NCBI GenBank assembly: GCA_014729955.1
Contig: WJJA01000286.1
Span: 1-5,238, forward strand
Direction of reading: 5' to 3'
Length of the DNA stretch: 5,238 nt
Origin: a bacterium
GTDB lineage: Bacteria; Electryoneota; Electryoneia; Electryoneales; Electryoneaceae
The notes under the pieces were generated by a model, which was not told the DNA's origin, did not search any database, and saw nothing but the letters and a program-made list of their open reading frames with translations. Positions 1-4,659 of the stretch are shown here, piece by piece. Position 1 is the first letter of the stretch, and each line of letters opens with the position of its first letter. A program made the translations under genes and the position numbers.

Positions 1-3
1 CAG

Positions 4-30
4 TTTGAACTCGTGAAATATCCGGGGTAA
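4..30 (+). repeat. End of a dispersed intergenic repeat (copy 1)
   Basis: The 21 bases at 4-24 (TTTGAACTCG, one variable base, then GAAATATCCG) recur at 346-366 with 20 of 21 identical. A diverged inverted copy lies at 111-130 (16 of 20 against 10-29). At 346-366 the motif closes the right end of an element, so this copy is probably the right end of a similar element lying mostly off the left edge of the window. No protein-coding reading is convincing. The repeat is directly visible; the element interpretation is inferred. Confidence 0.6.
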
Positions 31-56
31 TACGTCTGTTGCCTTGCAGTGCCATC

Positions 57-94
57 CATAGATCTATTATACATAGATATTCTATGCATATGCA
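57..94. other. AT-rich cluster of three short perfect palindromes
   Basis: Three palindromes lie almost end to end: ATAGATCTAT (58-67), CATAGA-TAT-TCTATG (72-86) and TGCATATGCA (85-94). CATAGAT also occurs twice as a direct repeat (57-63 and 72-78). The stretch is much more AT-rich than its surroundings and sits between two repeat-element ends. It could be an operator or promoter region, or a preferred insertion site for the elements. No gene starts nearby, so a regulatory role is unproven. Confidence 0.35.
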
Positions 95-110
95 AGCGGC
101 AAAGTACTCC

Positions 111-372
111 TAACCCGAATATTTCATGAATGAGGAAAGCGATCTATGGTAAGGACAGGTTTTACAAGAAGATGTTCGCCAATTTGTCACTTCTTCCCGG
201 CGACGGTTTGTACCTTGAAGTAAAAGAGGAAAACTCATTGATTCATTCACCCTTCGGGCGGTCCCGGGCACGTCATCTGCTTTGTTCCGAAGGATTCGCG
301 GTATTGCCATACAGCTTCATCCTTCGCGCCTCGCATCTGACGCACTTTGAACTCGGGAAATATCCGACATAA
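111..372. repeat. Intergenic repeat element A with inverted ends
   Basis: The left end (111-130, TAACCCGAATATTTCATGAA) and the right end (346-372, containing GAACTCGGGAAATATCCG) are imperfect inverted repeats, 11 of 15 over the best stretch. The interior holds a perfect 7-bp inverted pair, CCTTCGG (251-257) with CCGAAGG (287-293). Its right half resembles the right half of the element at 2418-2701: both have CCTTCGGGC, then CTGCT exactly 26 bases later, then ATACAGCTTCA (309-319 here, 2623-2633 there). Open frames across it are short, lack ribosome-binding sites and look spurious. It is best read as a non-autonomous, palindromic intergenic element. The exact ends are uncertain. Confidence 0.5.
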
Positions 373-839
373 CAGACCGACAACGCGGCAGTTCCTAAAG
401 GTATCGCTCCGACGCAAGTCGGCATCCATTGTCTCTCGCAAGAATAATAATATCAGTTCTTTGAGATCTTCCTCGAAAGGATCGTTTTCATAGATTTAAT
501 CGTAGCGCACTCTTTCGTAGTTGGACTCAATCGGCGGGGCAGGGTCCAGCGAAGAACCTTCAAAGAAGGTGTTTTCAGACATTACATGAAGCAACGGCAG
601 GCGCTGAACCAGCCTTGTCCCTCATAGCCGTAGGAAGGAGAGTTCCATCGCTCTGTCTTTTTTTTATATTTGGCACGTCTCGTACAATGAGATCATCCAG
701 ACGCCGCCTGCCATTGCAAGCAGCGTCTTTCGAGCCGTTGTCCTCCCTCCGATACTCCGGAGCGGAAGCGTGCCCTTGGAATCCGGGCGGGAAGGCCTTA
801 CTTTCCTGTTTCCCTGGAAATTCGCGATTCACTTTCGAT
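373..839. other. Long intergenic region upstream of rpmB, no confident gene
   Basis: No supported gene lies here. On the minus strand a 28-codon frame runs from an ATG at 582 to a TAA at 496-498 (starts MSENTFFEGSSLDP). The same frame resumes after the stop with an acidic stretch (YENDPFEEDLKELI) before running into element A. There is no Shine-Dalgarno at the ATG, so this could be a decayed gene or chance. Nearer rpmB there is an 8-T tract (658-665) and a -10-like TACAAT (683-688). No tRNA-like fold was seen. Long minus-strand frames crossing rpmB are shadows of it. Confidence 0.45.
670..688 (+). promoter_or_regulatory. Candidate promoter elements upstream of rpmB
   Basis: TACAAT at 683-688 matches the sigma-70 -10 consensus at five of six positions. 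It has no clear -35; the correctly spaced hexamer falls in the T tract at 658-665. Overlapping it, TTGGCACG (670-677) fits the sigma-54 -24 box, and four bases later GTACA is a poor -12 box (consensus TTGCA). A start near 695 would leave rpmB with a leader of roughly 155 bases. A sigma-54 promoter would be unexpected for a ribosomal protein gene, so the sigma-70 reading is preferred. Both are weak. Confidence 0.25.
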
Positions 840-845
840 AGGAGG
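840..845 (+). promoter_or_regulatory. Ribosome-binding site of rpmB (selects the second ATG)
   Basis: AGGAGG is a perfect Shine-Dalgarno. Two ATGs in a row follow, at 848 and 851. Spacing is two bases to the first and five to the second. The second also gives the family-typical N-terminus MARRC, so 851 is taken as the start. Confidence 0.8.
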
Positions 846-850
846 CGATG

Positions 851-1087
851 ATGGCCCGCCGTTGCGTAGTAACCGGCAAAGGCCCGCGTACCGGTCACAA
901 TGTCAGCCATGCGCACAACGTTTCGAAGCGGCGTTGGCTGCCGAACCTGCAGAAGAAGCGGTTCTACGTCCCCGAAGAGGGTCGTTGGGTCACTCTTCGT
1001 GTCTCCGCGCGCGGGATCAAGACGATCGACAAGAAGGGCATCAGCGCCGTGCTGAAGGATCTCCGCAAGCAGGGCGTAAAAGTCTGA
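851..1087 (+). CDS. rpmB: 50S ribosomal protein L28
   Basis: This is a small basic protein of the large ribosomal subunit. The 78-residue product has the same length as E. coli L28 and carries the family landmarks in order: MARRCVVTGKGP at the N-terminus, NVSHAHNVSKRRWLPNL around residues 17-33, KKRFYVPEEGRWVTLRVS around 35-52, and a C-terminal DKKGISAVLKDLRKQG. It has a single Cys (residue 5) and so no zinc-binding CXXC pair. ATG at 851 is preferred over 848 because of Shine-Dalgarno spacing and the usual MARRC start. The gene stands alone: rpmG (L33), a common partner, is not adjacent, and a strong terminator follows the stop codon. It converges on pgpA. The identification is secure. Confidence 0.97.
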   Translation: MARRCVVTGKGPRTGHNVSHAHNVSKRRWLPNLQKKRFYVPEEGRWVTLRVSARGIKTIDKKGISAVLKDLRKQGVKV

Positions 1088-1102
1088 CCGACCGTTCTTT
1101 CG

Positions 1103-1132
1103 GGGCCGCTTGCACAAGGCGGCCCTTTGTGT
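1103..1132 (+). terminator. Rho-independent terminator of rpmB
   Basis: GGGCCGC (1103-1109) pairs perfectly with GCGGCCC (1119-1125), extendable by one T-G wobble, over a loop of 7-9 bases. TTTGTGTT follows on the plus strand. The hairpin begins 15 bases after the rpmB stop. The minus-strand side lacks a T tract, so it serves rpmB and not pgpA. Confidence 0.85.
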
Positions 1133-1169
1133 TACGTGCCTTTTCCACGATATGATGCATGCATTCCAC

Positions 1170-1195
1170 ACCCCGGTGAAGCGCCGGGGTTTTCT
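1170..1195 (+). terminator. Second, back-up plus-strand terminator
   Basis: ACCCCGG (1170-1176) pairs perfectly with CCGGGGT (1184-1190) over a 7-base loop, followed by TTTTCT on the plus strand. No gene lies between it and the first terminator, so it probably catches read-through from rpmB before the convergent pgpA. On the minus strand it forms the same hairpin but without a following T tract, so its use by pgpA is doubtful. Confidence 0.7.
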
Positions 1196-1216
1196 CTGAC
1201 CGGACTCGTTCCGTAT

Positions 1217-1765
1217 TCAGACCCGTTTTCTGAATCCGAGCAATGGGTTGATCCCACCGGTCACCGCTCGTGCCAAAAAGCCGGCGACGGTGTCATCCAG
1301 CAGGGTGCCCCACCCCCGCGGGATCGATTCGATGTAGTTGCGAACTGTCAAGTGTTTGAAAACATCGAAATAGCGGAAGAGCACAAAGGCGAGCAGCAGC
1401 GGCAGCGGCTTGCGCGGCACCCCGACCAGCGCGACCGCCTGCCCGGCAAATTCATCGATCGTGATACGCCCCGGGTCGTGTCCCCACATCCTTTCGCCCC
1501 AATCGCACAACGGCTTGCCGGCGAGATGAAGGGCCAGCACCGCGGTCCATTCCGCCCGGGCGTTGCGCGGCACGAACCACACCCACAGCAGCACCAGCAG
1601 GGCGCTCGCGGCGGTGCCGTGCCCACGAGGCACATACCCGGTTCCCAGGCCGGTCCCGAAGATTTCAGTCAAGCATTTCTGCCATGCCTTCAGAGGCGGG
1701 CCGGTCGGTTCACCGGTACGGCCCTCCTTGCCCAGGCCGTGAATCCATGCTGAGATCCTGCTCAT
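1217..1765 (-). CDS. pgpA: Phosphatidylglycerophosphatase A
   Basis: It dephosphorylates phosphatidylglycerophosphate to phosphatidylglycerol at the inner membrane, the last step of phosphatidylglycerol synthesis. The 182-residue product is close to E. coli PgpA (172). Visible family signatures are GTGLGTGYVPRGHGT (residues 37-51), HDPGRITIDEFAG (96-108, with the acidic D104/E105), FRYFDVFK (130-137) and LLDDTVAG (155-162, D157/D158). Hydrophobic stretches at about 52-66 and 121-130 fit membrane insertion. In the third motif, the Pro that usually follows Lys is replaced by His (KH). The frame extends upstream to a TTG at 1888, but that start has no Shine-Dalgarno and would add 41 atypical residues. 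ATG 1765 has GAGGTG six bases ahead and its own promoter candidate. A 7-bp inverted repeat (1215-1221/1229-1235) overlaps the stop codon. The family assignment is confident. Confidence 0.92.
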   Translation of the reverse strand: MSRISAWIHGLGKEGRTGEPTGPPLKAWQKCLTEIFGTGLGTGYVPRGHGTAASALLVLLWVWFVPRNARAEWTAVLALHLAGKPLCDWGERMWGHDPGRITIDEFAGQAVALVGVPRKPLPLLLAFVLFRYFDVFKHLTVRNYIESIPRGWGTLLDDTVAGFLARAVTGGINPLLGFRKRV

Positions 1766-1771
1766 ATCGTA

Positions 1772-1777
1772 CACCTC
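1772..1777 (-). promoter_or_regulatory. Ribosome-binding site that sets the pgpA start
   Basis: On the minus strand, GAGGTG lies six bases before the ATG at 1765. The alternative TTG start at 1888 has nothing comparable, so this site decides the start in favour of 1765. Confidence 0.65.
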
Positions 1778-1804
1778 ATCGGCGAACGGTGCAATCCATC
1801 GCGT

Positions 1805-1833
1805 AATGTAGGAAACCAGCGTGTCACTGCCAA
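1805..1833 (-). promoter_or_regulatory. Candidate sigma-70 promoter of pgpA
   Basis: Read on the minus strand, TTGGCA (1828-1833, five of six to the -35 consensus) is followed after exactly 17 bases by TACATT (1805-1810, four of six to the -10 consensus). Transcription would begin near 1797, leaving about 30 bases before the ATG at 1765. It lies in the 129-bp gap after rfaE2 and would let pgpA be expressed independently of that gene. Confidence 0.5.
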
Positions 1834-1894
1834 GGATCGATCTGAGTTGAAGAATACGAAGCGTAACCCTGAACGTGAGGCGGGGCAACGAGTA

Positions 1895-2368
1895 TCAGCC
1901 GTAGCGCTCGATTATCCGTTCCACAACGTTGGTCGTCGAGCGGCCTTCCACGAGGGGAAGAATCACAACACGGCCCCCCGCCGCTTCCACGGTGTCACGT
2001 CCCACGACGGTATCCGGCGTGTAGTCACCACCCTTGACGAGCACATCGGGCAGCAGGTGGCGAATCAATTCGGCCGGTGTGTCCTCATCGAACAGGACGA
2101 CCCGGTCCACCGCCCTTAAGCCCGCGAGCACGACAGCGCGGTCGACCTCCGGCACGATCGGCCGCTTTTCGCCTTTCAGGCGCCGGACGGATGCATCGCT
2201 GTTCAATCCGAGCACAAGCACATCTCCCAACGCCCGTGCCCGTGACAGCAGGTCCACATGGCCGGCGTGCAGAATGTCGAAGACACCGTTGGTGAAGACC
2301 ACCTGCCGGCCCTGCTCACGCTGCCGCTCGCGCCAATGCTTCGCTTCATCCCACGAGACGTGTGCCAT
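1895..2368 (-). CDS. rfaE2: D-glycero-beta-D-manno-heptose 1-phosphate nucleotidyltransferase (stand-alone HldE C-terminal domain)
   Basis: It transfers a nucleotide (ADP in the classical pathway) to heptose 1-phosphate, making the activated heptose used for the LPS inner core; the enzyme is cytoplasmic. The 157-residue product is one cytidylyltransferase-like Rossmann domain. FTNGVFDILHAGH (25-37) holds the nucleotide-binding HxGH motif at 34-37. Then come GLNSDASVRRLKGEKRP (54-70), PDVLVKGGDY (107-116) and the C-terminal GRSTTNVVERI (142-152), which is diagnostic for the RfaE2/HldE type. Length matches stand-alone family members; the ribokinase-like HldE N-terminal domain is not in this window, so the kinase must be encoded elsewhere. 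The start has only a weak GGAA upstream. Elements TTTACG and TCTATG at 17-base spacing (about 2382-2410) are a poor promoter candidate. The related GlcNAc or glycerol-phosphate cytidylyltransferases are less likely given the GRSTT tail. Confidence 0.93.
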   Translation of the reverse strand: MAHVSWDEAKHWRERQREQGRQVVFTNGVFDILHAGHVDLLSRARALGDVLVLGLNSDASVRRLKGEKRPIVPEVDRAVVLAGLRAVDRVVLFDEDTPAELIRHLLPDVLVKGGDYTPDTVVGRDTVEAAGGRVVILPLVEGRSTTNVVERIIERYG

Positions 2369-2417
2369 GGTATTCGTTCCATAGAGTCCGATAGTGGCAA
2401 AACGTAAACCTAGGCGA

Positions 2418-2701
2418 GGTGGACCTTTGCACGTGTAATGACGGCTTCCGGGCGCACATCAACGCTCCGGGCAAGGCGCAGTCCTGAAGGCATAAAAGAT
2501 CTGTGTGCTGCCGGCGTATGATTCCGAAGGGACACACATCGCTCGCTTAGCTGCGATGTGTGTTCCTTCGGGCTTGTCACGGACGGTTGTCTGCTGCGTT
2601 ATCGCCGGTCGCAGTATGCCCGATACAGCTTCACGGCTTCGCCTTACATCCAACCCGCCCGTGGCAGGCAGAACCCATCAACTCACGTGCAACGGTCCAC
2701 C
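2418..2701. repeat. Large interrupted palindromic repeat element B
   Basis: Four paired blocks nest inward in order. The ends 2418-2435 and 2684-2701 are inverted copies (CACGTGCAA, one mismatch, GGTCCACC; 17 of 18). 2473-2489 pairs with 2629-2645 (14 of 17), 2511-2516 with 2603-2608 (6 of 6), and 2524-2542 with 2553-2571 (18 of 19). The arms are 125 and 149 bases, the right one carrying about 24 extra. The element almost fills the gap between the 639-residue protein gene and rfaE2, and its right half resembles element A. No clear target-site duplication or transposase is visible. A miniature inverted-repeat element or a large structured RNA element fits best. Confidence 0.6.
2524..2571. other. 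Strong 19-bp hairpin at the centre of element B
   Basis: CCGAAGGGACACACATCGC (2524-2542) is the inverted copy of 2553-2571 with a single difference, which in plus-strand RNA is a G-U wobble. The loop is ten bases (2543-2552). No T tract follows on either strand, so it is not a classical intrinsic terminator. In minus-strand transcripts of the upstream gene it lies about 170 bases past the stop codon and could protect the 3' end or block read-through into rfaE2. Confidence 0.75.
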
Positions 2702-2739
2702 GGTGCGGTCCGGGTCACGTTGCGCCTGTGTTCGGTATG

Positions 2740-4659
2740 CTATTTAAAATACAGCGTACGGTACCGTGCGTCTTGTTCGGCCAGCAACAGGGCACGCAGG
2801 GCCGGCCACTCCGACGCGCTGTATTCCGCTTTCAAGAGATGAATCGATCGTTTCACGACGATACGATCGCCCATCTCCTTGACCACCAGGTCGAAGGTAC
2901 CGGCGTCGTTGCTGATCTTCACCGGTTCGGGTACATGGACACGTTCGAGACTGCCGGCGTTCACGTTTACCGCGACCGACTGCTGCAGTTGACCGGCAAG
3001 CATCACCGGCGACTGCCGTACTTCCTGGTAGAGGTGCACGTCATCAGGCAGCATGTCCAGCAGCCCGTATCGGGGTTCACCAACCTCGAGCCGGATACGA
3101 TCGTGCGCATCCCGCTCGCCGGCGTCCGCTTGCATCGAAATGCCGGTTTGCACATGGAACCGGTCAAATACCGTCGGGTTCCAGCGTGTCAGCTCCGCGC
3201 CGGACAATGCGCCGCCGACGATTTTCTCCAGGTGCTTCGAGCCGTCCCTGTGCACGCCTTCCATTTTATGATAGGGGCAGAAAGCTCCATCCCCGGCGAA
3301 GTATCCGCGTCCGTGCCAGCGATTTTCTTTGGCACAGTAGTCCAATCTCATACGCAGATCGAAGTCCGAGGGATCTCCCTTTCCGGTCCAGTAGACATCC
3401 GGTGAATTTCGATGACCGGGAGCCCACACGGAACGAGCGAAAATCGTCGCAAACCCGTTTGCCAGCGTATTGGTGACAGGATCATAGTAAGCTTCAACCT
3501 CTGTATCACCACCCGACACCCACACCCCGAAGCCGTCCATGCGCCCGGTGGTGGCGGCGCCGTCATCGACAGAACCGTATCCCAGCCCGAGGTAGGCCGG
3601 CCAGACAATCAATCCGGCCTCTTCAAACAACGCGGCGGCAAGAATGGCGCGATCCACACGATGTCCGTACCCGGTGTTCCAGATGCGGTCGGCGTTGCGC
3701 GCGTTGGCCCACAGGAACCGGTCGTAGTAGTCCACATAGGTGTTGTGGCGTTCGACCAGTTCCAGCACACGCATTGCCCTGGCTTCCAAGGTCGGACAGG
3801 TCCTGGTTACCGCCTGCAGGGAGTCCTTCATATCGTCGCTCAGCACACGGTGTTCGTCGAACGCCTCACGTATCACCATCCCGAAGTCATCCCAGGATGC
3901 ATACGTGGACCAGGTAATCGCCGGCGCATAGGAAGCGGGATCGTCCGTGATCGGTCGCGCGAGACCGTCCACCAGCCGTGCAGTCCAGGTGTACAGGTTC
4001 AATCCGGACTCGGCGTCCTTCAACTCCTGCGGCGGGTTCAGACCTTCAGACTGGTTGTAGGCCGGGACACGTCCGTCGGGCATTCCGATTTCGAAATTGA
4101 CCACCACTGCCGGATCGTCCTGCGGTACGATAAAGACGCCGTCCATGCCCTTCCGATACGGCTCCTTGTCTTCGATGGTATAGGCGCTTTCAAGGATGCA
4201 GGGCAACTCGATGCCTTCATGCAGCATCATCGTTTCACGCAGGTTGGCGTAGTCGTATGCATGGTCGACTTCATACGGCAGAGTTTCCACAAACCCCGGC
4301 GGATCGCTCGGCCACCACTGCTCGTCCATCCAGGTGCGGTGACTGTGCGAGGTCAGGGTCTGACGCTCGGAGTCGAACGGGACACGCAGGTCGCCGTACA
4401 GCTCGATGCCCTCTTCGGTCGTGATGTAAACGACATGGTGATAGGTGTACACCCGGCGGTTGTCCGGCAGCAGACGCGATTTTTCTTCGTAGACCAGGAA
4501 GACGGCGTCTTCGTTCTCGAAGTCGTAAGTAAACTTGGCTTCGTCGAGCAGTTCGCCGATGTCGTAGGCGCCGTCATAGGTCATCGGTTCGGCCGTGGCG
4601 GCGACGGAGATCGCGAGCAGCAGCAGGGCCGTCAGCAGCAGGTTTGTCGCGTGTCTCAT
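2740..4659 (-). CDS. Exported DUF3857/transglutaminase-fold protein, catalytic residues apparently lost
   Basis: The 639-residue protein begins with a signal peptide: basic MRH, hydrophobic core at about 7-20, and a likely cut after ATA (21-23). It therefore acts in the periplasm or outside the cell. Residues about 50-200 resemble DUF3857 (YTYHHVVYITTEEGIELYGD at 71-90; CILESAYTIEDKEP at 154-167). Residues about 290-400 follow the transglutaminase-like core. Where the catalytic Cys is expected (G-D-C-K-D-K-A) the sequence reads GHRVDRA (332-338), Arg replacing Cys. The expected His before the last core strand is absent from 367-381. The Asp of the 'DP-T' motif (YYDPVT, 391-396) remains. The C-terminal part (about 500-639) looks like the beta-rich tail usual in this group. 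An excellent AAGGAGGTG precedes the ATG, which overlaps the upstream stop (ATGA). The substrate is unknown and a binding or structural role is inferred. Confidence 0.75.
   Translation of the reverse strand: MRHATNLLLTALLLLAISVAATAEPMTYDGAYDIGELLDEAKFTYDFENEDAVFLVYEEKSRLLPDNRRVYTYHHVVYITTEEGIELYGDLRVPFDSERQTLTSHSHRTWMDEQWWPSDPPGFVETLPYEVDHAYDYANLRETMMLHEGIELPCILESAYTIEDKEPYRKGMDGVFIVPQDDPAVVVNFEIGMPDGRVPAYNQSEGLNPPQELKDAESGLNLYTWTARLVDGLARPITDDPASYAPAITWSTYASWDDFGMVIREAFDEHRVLSDDMKDSLQAVTRTCPTLEARAMRVLELVERHNTYVDYYDRFLWANARNADRIWNTGYGHRVDRAILAAALFEEAGLIVWPAYLGLGYGSVDDGAATTGRMDGFGVWVSGGDTEVEAYYDPVTNTLANGFATIFARSVWAPGHRNSPDVYWTGKGDPSDFDLRMRLDYCAKENRWHGRGYFAGDGAFCPYHKMEGVHRDGSKHLEKIVGGALSGAELTRWNPTVFDRFHVQTGISMQADAGERDAHDRIRLEVGEPRYGLLDMLPDDVHLYQEVRQSPVMLAGQLQQSVAVNVNAGSLERVHVPEPVKISNDAGTFDLVVKEMGDRIVVKRSIHLLKAEYSASEWPALRALLLAEQDARYRTLYFK

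Noticed and set aside
130..372. 80-codon open frame on the plus strand across element A
   Set aside because: It lacks a ribosome-binding site, and its last third is simply the translation of the repeat end; repeat-derived frames of this sort are usually spurious.
1..372. CRISPR array
   Set aside because: The repeated motif occurs only three times, in mixed orientation and with unequal spacing; there are no regular spacers and no cas genes.
575..1171. 198-codon open frame on the minus strand
   Set aside because: It covers rpmB in antisense and runs through the rpmB terminator; a shadow.
1127..1753. 208-codon open frame on the plus strand
   Set aside because: It is antisense to pgpA and begins within the rpmB terminator; no protein-like features.
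2524..2571. Intrinsic terminator of the 639-residue protein gene
   Set aside because: The stem is strong, but no T run follows it on the minus strand (the next bases are AATCATACG), and it lies about 170 bases past the stop.
2418..2701. Integron attC site
   Set aside because: The palindromic shape suggested it, but the paired RYYYAAC and GTTRRRY core boxes are not at the ends, and no cassette or integrase gene is nearby.
2560..3405. 281-codon open frame on the plus strand
   Set aside because: It begins inside the element B hairpin and then runs antisense to the 639-residue protein; no recognisable domain or start signal.
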